In this document: positions 23,860-31,681 of the stretch, one piece after another
Position numbering within the stretch: position 1 is the first letter of the stretch
How the letters are laid out: every line of letters begins with the position of its first letter
Translations under genes and position numbers: made by a program
From: Kribbella turkmenica
Lineage (GTDB): Bacteria; Actinomycetota; Actinomycetes; Propionibacteriales; Kribbellaceae
Assembly: GCF_004348725.1 (NCBI RefSeq)
Contig: NZ_SMKR01000054.1
Span: 1 to 41,087, forward strand
Length of the DNA stretch: 41,087 nt
Reading direction: 5' to 3'
The notes under the pieces: model-generated
Told to the model about the DNA's origin: nothing
The model's input: only the letters and a program-made list of their open reading frames with translations
Database searches by the model: none

Positions 23860-26357
23860 TGGGGCGGGGCCGGTCGCGCGACGCGGCTCCGGCGGAGCCG
23901 GCCGAAGAGCACGAGGCCGAGGGTGATCGCGGCGGCGACCGCGGCCAGCGCAAGGCCGCGGCGCAGGCCGGGCGGGCTGTAGGTGCAGTCGAGCCGCTCG
24001 GCGCCGTTCGGGAGCTGGACGGCGATCAGACCACCGTAGTCCCGGGGCGTCCGGGCTTCCCCGCCGTCGACCGCGCACTGCCATCCGGGCAACCTCGGCG
24101 CCGCGACCACGGCGTACCCCCTGCTCCCCGGACGCAGCGTCGCACTGATGGAGTGGCCGCCGACCTCCACGTCCGTCGCCCCGCCCGCCTGCAACTGCCG
24201 CACCGCCTGTGCGAGCTTCTGCTCGTCGAGACAGCCGAGCGCGCCGGTGGGGGTGATCCGTACGGGGCTGTCGGCGAACCTGATCTCGGCCGACACCACA
24301 CCGGACGCCGGGACGGTGCCGAGGCGGACCATCGCGCTGTTCGTGGTGATGGCCGGCCGGCGGGTCGCGGTCAGTCCTTGCCACTCGGTACCGCCGGTCA
24401 GCTGGGCCTCACCGGAGACCCGCGGCTGATGCAGGTACACCGTCGTACCCGGGGTGCAGTGCCCGACCACCTTCACGTCCCCGCCGGTGGTCGACTTGCT
24501 GCCGCGGTACTCCGGGATCTCGTACACCTGGGTGCCGAGAAGCCGCTCCTGCGCGACGAACGCGTTCGAGGCGTCCGTCTGACCGAGTCGCCGGCGGAGG
24601 GTCACCAGCGGTGGCACCGAGGTCCGGGTGATCTCCTCGACGTTCCCGGGCCGCACGTGCAGGCGGGCGCCGATCGAGAAGATCGCGTCGATCACCGGGT
24701 GCTCGAGGTCTTCGGACGCCCGGCCGTAGCCGGTCCAGCCGAAGCCGAGCTCGGTCAGCGTCTTGTTGAGGGTCGACGGCAGCAGGCTGCTGTACAGCCC
24801 GGCACCCTGGCCACCGAGCAGGATCGAGTCGTTCGGTGTCACCCATGTACCTGGATCGGCCCGGTACTTCGGCCAGTCGCCGGCACCCGCGATCGCGTCG
24901 GACTGGTCGGTCCGGTGCTGGTCCCACGGCTGGACCACCGCGCTGAGGACCTTCGACCGCTGCTCGTCCGTCACCACCGCGGTCCAGGTGGTCTCGACGG
25001 CCACGACGGCCATCACCGCGGCGAAGGCGACCGCGACCGGCCACTTGCTCCGGCCGAGTGCGGCCGAGCGCCGGACCGCCCAAATGGTGCCGGACGCAAC
25101 GAACGTGACCACGCCGGAGACGATCAGGACGGTCGTCGCGTGATCGGTCAGCAGCGGACTGCCAGCGGACAGTACGGCGATGACCGCGAGCAGGCCCACT
25201 CCACCCAGCGCGGCCAGCGGACCGGGCAGCCGGGGCGCGACCGCGAGCCACGCCGTCACGACGATCACGCCGCACAGGACGAACGCCTCACGGTACTGAC
25301 TGCCGTTCGGGGTGTCGAAGCCGTGCCACATCTCCTGCGTCGGCGTCCACCGGAACGACAACGCGAGCGCGACCACGGTGACGATCCAGACCGCCTTGGT
25401 ACGGACCGCGACGTACCGGTGGAACGGCAGGGTCAGGGCGAGCAGCAGCGCGGCCGTGCCGACGTACAGGCTCGCGGTCCGGCCGACGCCCTCGGACAGC
25501 GGGAGCAACCGGGACAGGAACACGTCCACCGGCGACGGGCTGAAGATGCCGGACGGCGACGGGGTCGCGATGTCGTTGGCGGCGAAGACCGGGAGCAGGA
25601 TCGGTGCCGCCAGCCCCAGCCCGAGCACGAACGCGAGGCCGAACCGCAGCACACCCCACAGCCGCGAGGTCCAGGCCAGGTCGCTGGTCAGCACGCGCGC
25701 GATCAGGTAGAGCCCGGCCGCGATGGTTGCCATGTACGCCGTATAGAAGTTGGAGACCCAGAACACGCCGACCACGAGCACGCTGAGCAGCCGGTTGGTC
25801 CGGCACAGTGACCACTCGGCCACCAGGAAGAACATCGGCAGCGCGATCAGGCCGTCCAGCCACATCGGCACGTACGCGGCGTCGTCGATCGCCCAGCCGC
25901 AGACGCCGTACGACGCCCCGAGAATCGCCGCAACCCAACGGGGTCCTGGTGACATCTTCAGTAGTAGGACCGCCATCGCGGCGGCCGCCAGGCTGAGCTT
26001 GAGGACGGTGACGACATAGACGGCCAGGTCGATCTGGTCGCGCGGGAAGAGCCCCACCAGCAGGGACAATGGGCTGCCGAGGACGACGCCGTAGTCGCCG
26101 AGGAAGCCGACGCCGAAGGCGCTCTGCCAGTTGAAGAGCAGATCACCCTGGGCGCGGCCGTGCAGGACGTCCCACAGGTGGGCGAAGAAAGGGATGTACT
26201 GGGTACCGAGATCGTTGGTACTGCGGGACAGTGAACCGAAGGGAAAGGTGCCGCGGATGATTCCGGAGGCGGTGAACACCGCCGCCGCCAGCACTCCGGC
26301 GACCAGGGCGGGCAGGACTGCCGATCGCCGTGGTACAGCACTGTCGTCGGAAACCAC
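23856..26357 (-). CDS. YfhO-family multipass membrane protein
   Basis: An 833-residue protein with about 12-14 transmembrane segments in the first 560 residues, an outside domain of about 230 residues, then a final membrane helix and a basic tail (RLRRSRVARP). The early SRSTNDLGTQYIPFFAHLWD and NWQSAFGVGF stretches match the YfhO family, GT-C-like membrane proteins linked to glycosylation of teichoic or other wall polymers in Firmicutes. The GTG start has AGAGAGG upstream. It is divergent from a GT2 polyprenyl-phosphate glycosyltransferase, which would make the lipid-linked sugar that such an enzyme uses. Confidence 0.85.
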   Translation of the reverse strand: MVSDDSAVPRRSAVLPALVAGVLAAAVFTASGIIRGTFPFGSLSRSTNDLGTQYIPFFAHLWDVLHGRAQGDLLFNWQSAFGVGFLGDYGVVLGSPLSLLVGLFPRDQIDLAVYVVTVLKLSLAAAAMAVLLLKMSPGPRWVAAILGASYGVCGWAIDDAAYVPMWLDGLIALPMFFLVAEWSLCRTNRLLSVLVVGVFWVSNFYTAYMATIAAGLYLIARVLTSDLAWTSRLWGVLRFGLAFVLGLGLAAPILLPVFAANDIATPSPSGIFSPSPVDVFLSRLLPLSEGVGRTASLYVGTAALLLALTLPFHRYVAVRTKAVWIVTVVALALSFRWTPTQEMWHGFDTPNGSQYREAFVLCGVIVVTAWLAVAPRLPGPLAALGGVGLLAVIAVLSAGSPLLTDHATTVLIVSGVVTFVASGTIWAVRRSAALGRSKWPVAVAFAAVMAVVAVETTWTAVVTDEQRSKVLSAVVQPWDQHRTDQSDAIAGAGDWPKYRADPGTWVTPNDSILLGGQGAGLYSSLLPSTLNKTLTELGFGWTGYGRASEDLEHPVIDAIFSIGARLHVRPGNVEEITRTSVPPLVTLRRRLGQTDASNAFVAQERLLGTQVYEIPEYRGSKSTTGGDVKVVGHCTPGTTVYLHQPRVSGEAQLTGGTEWQGLTATRRPAITTNSAMVRLGTVPASGVVSAEIRFADSPVRITPTGALGCLDEQKLAQAVRQLQAGGATDVEVGGHSISATLRPGSRGYAVVAAPRLPGWQCAVDGGEARTPRDYGGLIAVQLPNGAERLDCTYSPPGLRRGLALAAVAAAITLGLVLFGRLRRSRVARPAPPH

Positions 26358-26447
26358 TGGCTGCCTCTCTGCTCAATCCGCCTGGCGAAAACTCGCGCAA
26401 AGCTCCGATCTGGATACTAGTGGGGCCGACGTGCTCGGGTTGGACGG

Positions 26448-27428
26448 ATGAGGATGACGATGCGGTTGAGCCTGGTGGTGCCGTGCTTCAACGAGGTCGA
26501 GGTGATCGAGCGGTTCCATGAGGCCGTCAGCCGCGACCTGGCCGCGATCGGCCGGCCGTACGAGATCGTGTACGTCGACGACGGCAGCGACGACGGGACC
26601 CTGGACGCGCTGGTACAGCTCGCGGACACCGATCCGTCGGTGCGCTACCTGTCCTTCAGCCGCAACTTCGGCAAGGAGGCCGCGATGCTGGCCGGCCTCC
26701 GGTACGCCGCCGGCGACGCGGTGGTGATCATGGACGCCGACCTGCAGCATCCGCCGGAGCTGATCGCGCGGATGCTGGCGCTGTACGAGCGCGGCTTCGA
26801 CCAGGTGATCGCGCGGCGCAACCGGATCGGCGACCCGGCCACCCGGACGCTGATCGCCCGGCTGTACTACTGGCTGATCAACAGATGGGCCGACGTCGAG
26901 CTGACGGACGGGGTCGGCGACTTCCGGCTGCTGTCCCGCCGGGCCGTCGACGGCCTGTTGGAGCTGGGGGAGTACAACCGGTTCTCCAAGGGCCTGTTCG
27001 CCTGGATCGGGTTCGAGTCGATCCTGTTCGAGTACGACAACGTGAAGCAGTGCGGGCGGAAGAGCCGGTGGACGTTCCGGCGGCTGCTCGAGTACGGGCT
27101 GGACGGCCTGCTCTCGTTCAACAACCGCCCGCTGCGGCTGGCGATCTACGTCGGCCTGTTGATGACCGCGATCGCTGCCGGGTACGCCGTCTGGGTGATC
27201 GCGGTGGCGGTCCTGCACGGGGTCGAAATGCCCGGGTACGTCACGCTGATCGCGGCGATCATCGGGCTCGGCGGTCTGCAGATGGTGATGCTCGGGGTGA
27301 TCGGCGAGTACATCGGCCGGATCTACTACGAGACCAAGCAGCGCCCGCACTACCTGGTGAAGCAGACCAACCTGAATCCGGCGGACCACCCCGCGACCCG
27401 GGACGCCCGGCGTCGCCGGGTCACCTGA
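26448..27428 (+). CDS. GT2 glycosyltransferase, polyprenyl-phosphate type (GtrB/DPM1-like)
   Basis: A 326-residue family 2 glycosyltransferase that moves a sugar from a nucleotide donor to polyprenyl phosphate at the inner face of the membrane. Seen: N-terminal LSLVVPCFNEVEVI, YVDDGSDDGT, FSRNFGKEAAMLAGL, the metal-binding MDADLQHPPELI, and two C-terminal membrane segments (about 228-250 and 262-285). Three in-frame ATGs (26448, 26454, 26460) are possible; the conserved fold starts at MRLSLVV, so 26460 is a fair alternative. It shares a 90-bp region with the divergent YfhO gene and ends at a very strong terminator. Confidence 0.9.
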   Translation: MRMTMRLSLVVPCFNEVEVIERFHEAVSRDLAAIGRPYEIVYVDDGSDDGTLDALVQLADTDPSVRYLSFSRNFGKEAAMLAGLRYAAGDAVVIMDADLQHPPELIARMLALYERGFDQVIARRNRIGDPATRTLIARLYYWLINRWADVELTDGVGDFRLLSRRAVDGLLELGEYNRFSKGLFAWIGFESILFEYDNVKQCGRKSRWTFRRLLEYGLDGLLSFNNRPLRLAIYVGLLMTAIAAGYAVWVIAVAVLHGVEMPGYVTLIAAIIGLGGLQMVMLGVIGEYIGRIYYETKQRPHYLVKQTNLNPADHPATRDARRRRVT

Positions 27429-27450
27429 CGTCGTCACCGTCCGGTGGACA

Positions 27451-27491
27451 GGCGACGGCCCCGGGTGGACGAACCACCCGGGGCCGTCGCC
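27451..27491. terminator. Strong bidirectional terminator
   Basis: A perfect 18-bp inverted repeat (27451-27468 and 27474-27491, starting GGCGACGGCCCC) with a 5-nt loop ACGAA, lying between convergent genes 23 nt after the GT2 stop and 19 nt from the msiK stop. Confidence 0.88.
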
Positions 27492-27509
27492 GTACGACCT
27501 AGGAGCTGA

Positions 27510-28589
<1,080 letters not shown>

Positions 28590-28660
28590 GACGATTACAT
28601 CCCTTCACCGGCAGGAACGTGCCGGACGATCCGAGTAAAGGCCCCCGGGCGGGGGTGCGC
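28590..28660 (-). ncRNA. Candidate structured msiK leader
   Basis: In the 5' region of msiK, read on the minus strand, are a CCCCC/GGGGG hairpin (28642-28655) followed by CCTTTACTC, then a second hairpin CCGGCA/TGCCGG (28608-28625) that ends 1 nt before the ribosome site GAAGGG (28601-28606). A conserved msiK RNA motif is known upstream of actinobacterial msiK genes; whether this is an example needs a covariance search. Confidence 0.4.
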
Positions 28661-28768
28661 TTATCCTCACCCGGCAGGCTCGTCCTGACAAGGTGTACGG
28701 CGTGTGACGTGTGTGTTCTGTTCACGTAGTGGACAACTGTGCGCAGTCCGGGGCAACCCCACGCCGGG

Positions 28769-28838
28769 CTTGCAGGATCTTGCAGGATCTTGCAGGATCT
28801 TGCTGCAAGAACAACGTCCACTGGGTACAGTGCCGGGC
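28769..28838 (+). promoter_or_regulatory. Phased CTTGC repeats and leaderless promoter of the second LacI gene
   Basis: CTTGC occurs at 28769, 28779, 28789 and 28799, exactly 10 bp apart within three tandem copies of CTTGCAGGAT. The last forms a full palindrome, CTTGC-T-GCAAG (28799-28809). A -10 TACAGT (28826-28831) ends 7 nt before GTG 28839. The half-sites match those in the palindrome at 11940-11965, so LacI-family proteins probably bind here, with room for several dimers on one face of the helix. Confidence 0.65.
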
Positions 28839-29870
28839 GTGAGCAGCAGAGCACGGCTGGCGGACATCGCGGCCAAGGCGGGGGTGAGCGAGGCCACGGT
28901 CTCGCGAGTGCTGAACGGCAAGCCGGGGGTGGCCGAGGAGACCAAGCAGTCGGTGCTGACCGCGCTCGACATCCTCGGGTTCGAACGGCCGACCAGGTTG
29001 CGCCGCCGGTCGGCGGGACTGATCGGGCTGGTGATGCCGGAGCTGATCAACCCGATCTTTCCCGCGTTCGCCCAGGTGATCGAGTCGGCGCTGTCGCAGC
29101 GCGGGTTCACGCCGGTGCTGTGCACGCAGTCGCCGTCCGGGGCGACCGAGGAGGAGTACGTCGAGATGCTGCTCGAGCGCGGCGTCTCCGGGATCATCTT
29201 CGTCTCCGGCCTGCACGCCGACACCGGTGCCGACCACGAGCGCTACCGGGCGCTGGTGGACCGGCGGCTGCCGGTGGTGTTCGTGAACGGCTGGCTGCCG
29301 GAGGTGGAGGCGCCGTTCGTCTCCTCGGACGAGTTCGCCGCGATGGAGCTGGCCGTGTCCCATGTCGTCGCCCTCGGCCACCGCCGGATCGGCTTCGCCT
29401 CCGGGCCGGAACGGTTCATCGTGGTGCAGCGCAAGCTGGCCGGCTACCGGACGTCGATGAAGGCCCAGCTGGGCCTCGCGGACCACGAGTTCGACAAGCT
29501 GGTCGCGTTGAGCATGTTCGGGGTCGAAGGCGGCGCCGCGGCGGCGCAGCAGCTGCTGGACGCCGAGGTCAGCGCGGTCATCTGCGGCTCCGACATGATG
29601 GCGCTCGGGGTCATCCGGGCGGCCCGCCAGCGCGGTCTGTCCGTCCCCGGCGACGTCTCGGTGGTCGGCTACGACGACGCCCCGATGATGGAGTTCACCG
29701 ATCCGCCGCTGACCACCATCCGTCAGCCGGTCCAGGCGATGGGCCTGGCCGCGGTCCAGTCCCTGCTGGAAGAGGTCCGCGGCCACACCACCCCGCACAC
29801 CGAGTTCCTGTTCCGCCCCGAGCTCGTCGTCCGTGGCTCGACCGGCCCCGCGACAGGTCAGAACTGGTAA
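28839..29870 (+). CDS. LacI-family regulator, paralogue next to msiK
   Basis: A 343-residue LacI/GalR regulator. The N-terminal ARLADIAAKAGVSEATVSR and the hinge (GKPGVAEETKQSVLTALDIL) are nearly the same as in the regulator at 11988, including the recognition helix SEATVSRVLNGKPG; the sensor domain (from LIGLVMPELINPIFPAF) is also closely related. GTG 28839 is chosen because a -10 lies 7 nt upstream and the residues fit the family start; GTG 28830 is an alternative. It is divergent from msiK and probably controls it. A hairpin terminator follows. Confidence 0.92.
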   Translation: MSSRARLADIAAKAGVSEATVSRVLNGKPGVAEETKQSVLTALDILGFERPTRLRRRSAGLIGLVMPELINPIFPAFAQVIESALSQRGFTPVLCTQSPSGATEEEYVEMLLERGVSGIIFVSGLHADTGADHERYRALVDRRLPVVFVNGWLPEVEAPFVSSDEFAAMELAVSHVVALGHRRIGFASGPERFIVVQRKLAGYRTSMKAQLGLADHEFDKLVALSMFGVEGGAAAAQQLLDAEVSAVICGSDMMALGVIRAARQRGLSVPGDVSVVGYDDAPMMEFTDPPLTTIRQPVQAMGLAAVQSLLEEVRGHTTPHTEFLFRPELVVRGSTGPATGQNW

Positions 29871-29932
29871 CGAAGCCGAAGGTCCGGCGGCGACAGGATA
29901 CGTCTCATATCGTGTTCTGGCGCCGGACGGGA

Positions 29933-29975
29933 CTTCGGCCCGGACCGTCCCCTGCCGGGCGGTTCCGGGCCGAAG
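29933..29975. terminator. Bidirectional hairpin terminator
   Basis: CTTCGGCCCGGACCG (29933-29947) pairs with CGGTTCCGGGCCGAAG (29960-29975), 15 bp with one bulged T and a 12-nt loop, between the convergent LacI and snapalysin genes. Confidence 0.72.
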
Positions 29976-29988
29976 GGCCTGGGGTCGC

Positions 29989-30654
29989 CTACTTGCTGTA
30001 GGCGGCCTTCGCGGCGGACGCGATGCCGTTGGCCCAGAGCTGGTCCACCCGGGCGCGCTCGTTGGCGTCCGGGTAGGCGTTGGTGCAGGACGGGCCGGGG
30101 CCGCCGCCGGACATCAGCTCGGAGCAGGGGCCGGAGTAGTGGTCCGGCAGGCCGAGCACGTGGCCGGTCTCGTGAGCGGTGATGCGGAGCGGGTCGTACT
30201 GCTGCGACTGGGCGTAGTCCAGGAAGATGTAGCCGCGGCCGTGACCGTCGGTGGAGGCGTACGAACCGCGCGGGTCGTTGCCCTCGGTGTAGTAGAAGTC
30301 GTAGCTGCTGCCTTCGACCAGGGTCACGTTGTCGACCGACGAGTTCCAGATCGACGTGCTGGAGTTGATCTGGTTGCGGAAGGTCGGCGCGTCGACGGCG
30401 TAGGTGACGGTGACCGCGGCGGCCGCGTTGCCGGCCTTGGCGCGCTTGGCCTGCGCCGACTTCATCACGGCGTCGTAGAAGGCCTTGGTGGCGGCCTGGT
30501 CCTGCGCCGAACCGGTGTACGCGGCACGGGTGGCCGAGGTGGACACGGACGGGGCCGCCGGTGCCGGGGCGGGGGACGCGGCGGCGAAGGTGGGGACGGC
30601 CAGTGCGGCGGCGGCGAGCCCCGCGAGCGAAGTCAGGATACGGCGATGCGACAT
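29989..30654 (-). CDS. Snapalysin-type secreted zinc protease (M7)
   Basis: A 221-residue small neutral metalloprotease. The signal peptide covers about residues 1-26 (AVPTFAAA), and an Ala/Pro-rich propeptide follows. The mature domain has the metzincin-like [15 protein letters not shown]: zinc ligands His161 and His165 plus Asp171 in place of the third His, and catalytic Glu162, which is the mark of the M7 family. Cys177 and Cys190 likely form its disulfide ([16 protein letters not shown]). Streptomyces snapalysin genes often sit beside a LysR activator; none is visible here. Confidence 0.93.
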   Translation of the reverse strand: MSHRRILTSLAGLAAAALAVPTFAAASPAPAPAAPSVSTSATRAAYTGSAQDQAATKAFYDAVMKSAQAKRAKAGNAAAAVTVTYAVDAPTFRNQINSSTSIWNSSVDNVTLVEGSSYDFYYTEGNDPRGSYASTDGHGRGYIFLDYAQSQQYDPLRITAHETGHVLGLPDHYSGPCSELMSGGGPGPSCTNAYPDANERARVDQLWANGIASAAKAAYSK

Positions 30655-30698
30655 GGAGGCCTCACTCCGGATCTGTGGCGGAAAGCGACCAGCGGATT

Positions 30699-30727
30699 AC
30701 TGTTCGCTACAGACCGGATGCTGCCAA
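30699..30727 (-). promoter_or_regulatory. Candidate snapalysin promoter
   Basis: On the minus strand, a -35 TTGGCA (30722-30727), a 17-nt spacer and a weak -10 AACAGT (30699-30704) place the start about 38 nt before the ATG. The rest of the 200-nt gap up to soxR holds a GGGTTAACCC palindrome (30766-30775) of unknown role. Confidence 0.35.
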
Positions 30728-30854
30728 CACTCCGGACATTCCGCACCAGATCGGGAAGAACTCGGGGGTTAACCCTCGACTGGCCGCCGCGGTTCTATGG
30801 GTGTCATAACCCGCTGCCTATGTCGATCCGGACAGTCGTTCGACCGAATGCCGG

Positions 30855-31328
30855 TCACTCGCCGGGGATGCCGACGTTCAGGATGCGGGCGCCGGGGCCG
30901 CGCTCGGCCAGCCGGTCGGCCTTGTTGTAGAGGTTGCAGCGCTGCAGGCTGAGGCAGCCGCAGCCGATGCAGCCGTCCAGGTCGTCGCGCAGCCGCTCGA
31001 GCTCGGCGATCCGCTCGTCGAGCCGGCTCCGCCACGACCTCGACAACCGGCTCCAGTCGGCGCGGGTCGGCGTCCGGTCGTCCGGCAGCGAGTCCAGCGC
31101 GCCCTTGATCTCGGCCAGCGCCAGCCCGACCCGCTGGGCCGCCTGCACGAACGCGATCCGGCGCAACGTGCTCCGCTGGTACTGACGCTGGTTTCCGGCC
31201 GTCCGCCGGGACCGGATCAGGCCCTGGTCCTCGTAGAACCGCAACGCCGACGCGGCGACTCCGGACCGGTGGGCGATCTCCCCGATGGACAGCCAGTGAT
31301 CCTTACTCGGAACGTTCTCCTCCGCCAT
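30855..31328 (-). CDS. soxR: Redox-sensitive MerR-family regulator SoxR
   Basis: A 157-residue MerR-family protein. The winged helix-turn-helix is at about 12-80 (LSIGEIAHRSGVAASALRFYEDQGLI), followed by a dimerisation helix and the SoxR cluster CIGCGCLSLQRC, with Cys120, Cys123, Cys125 and Cys131 (CX2CXCX5C) binding a [2Fe-2S] cluster. It senses redox-active compounds such as antibiotics or quinones. ATG 31328 sits 6 nt after a TAGGGT -10, so the mRNA is probably leaderless. A SoxR box overlaps its -35. Confidence 0.94.
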   Translation of the reverse strand: MAEENVPSKDHWLSIGEIAHRSGVAASALRFYEDQGLIRSRRTAGNQRQYQRSTLRRIAFVQAAQRVGLALAEIKGALDSLPDDRTPTRADWSRLSRSWRSRLDERIAELERLRDDLDGCIGCGCLSLQRCNLYNKADRLAERGPGARILNVGIPGE

Positions 31329-31334
31329 ACCGCC

Positions 31335-31373
31335 ACCCTAGGACGAGCGCGCAAGAACTCAAGCTCACTTGAA
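31335..31373 (-). promoter_or_regulatory. soxR promoter with overlapping SoxR box
   Basis: TCAAG-CTCA-CTTGA (31359-31372) reproduces the SoxR operator layout known from enteric soxS (CTCAAG-4 nt-CTTGAG). It covers the -35 TTGAGT (31357-31362) of a minus-strand promoter whose -10 TAGGGT (31335-31340) lies 16 nt on and 6 nt before the soxR ATG. This suggests autoregulation. Confidence 0.62.
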
Positions 31374-31456
31374 CTACAGGGCAGGCCAGTGGGGTGGCTG
31401 GTCTGGTCGGGTTCCCGGGTGGTCAGGGGACCGGCCGGGGTCGGGTATACTTTCTT

Positions 31457-31561
31457 GTGTCGGTGCGCGCGTCGCGTCACCAGAGATTTTCCCAGGCGCT
31501 CCGACCCGTCGGTTTCAGCATCCGGCTGAAGGTCCCCGGCGACATGGGTGCAACGCGATAG
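31457..31561 (+). CDS. Possible leaderless leader peptide (34 codons)
   Basis: GTG at 31457 starts 5 nt after the TATACT -10 and opens a 34-codon frame ending TAG at 31559-31561, inside the helicase leader. It is Arg-rich (six Arg, one Lys) and shows no homology that I recognise. There is no ribosome site, consistent with leaderless start. It could couple translation to the terminator-like hairpin downstream, but a chance frame is possible. Confidence 0.25.
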   Translation: MSVRASRHQRFSQALRPVGFSIRLKVPGDMGATR

Positions 31562-31603
31562 CACCCGCAGGTCGATGCCCGTCTCCTGCTCAGCACGTCC
31601 AGA

Positions 31604-31630
31604 CCGGTCACAGCTGTGACCGGCCTTTCT
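31604..31630 (+). terminator. Terminator-like hairpin within the helicase leader
   Basis: An 8-10-bp perfect stem (CCGGTCAC/GTGACCGG around AGCT) directly followed by CCTTTCT, a relatively T-rich tail for this genome. It lies upstream of the helicase start, where it would cut off the transcript unless readthrough is favoured. Confidence 0.6.
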
Positions 31631-31681
31631 GTGCGGTTGCGATCCGGCCATTCGTCCGTGACGTTGAGAGAGAGTTCTTGC

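Larger units (their letters stand above)
31446..31681 (+). promoter_or_regulatory. Promoter and structured leader of the DEAD-box helicase gene
   Basis: A near-consensus -10 TATACT (31446-31451), without a clear -35, implies a leader of about 225 nt. In it are small hairpins CCGAC/GTCGG (31501-31512) and TTCAGC/GCTGAA (31514-31530), then a 20-bp palindrome CCGGTCACAGCTGTGACCGG (31604-31623) followed by CCTTTCT, like an intrinsic terminator, 52 nt before the gene. Attenuation is the simplest reading. The rest of the 353-nt gap (31374-31445) shows nothing I can assign. Confidence 0.55.

Noticed and set aside
28769..28809. Short tandem repeats as a CRISPR array
   Set aside because: The units are 10 bp and directly adjacent, with no spacers; they fit operator half-sites.
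31544..31561. Five-codon frame starting ATG 31544 in the helicase leader
   Set aside because: No ribosome site, and it is the in-frame end of the longer GTG 31457 frame, so it is not listed separately.
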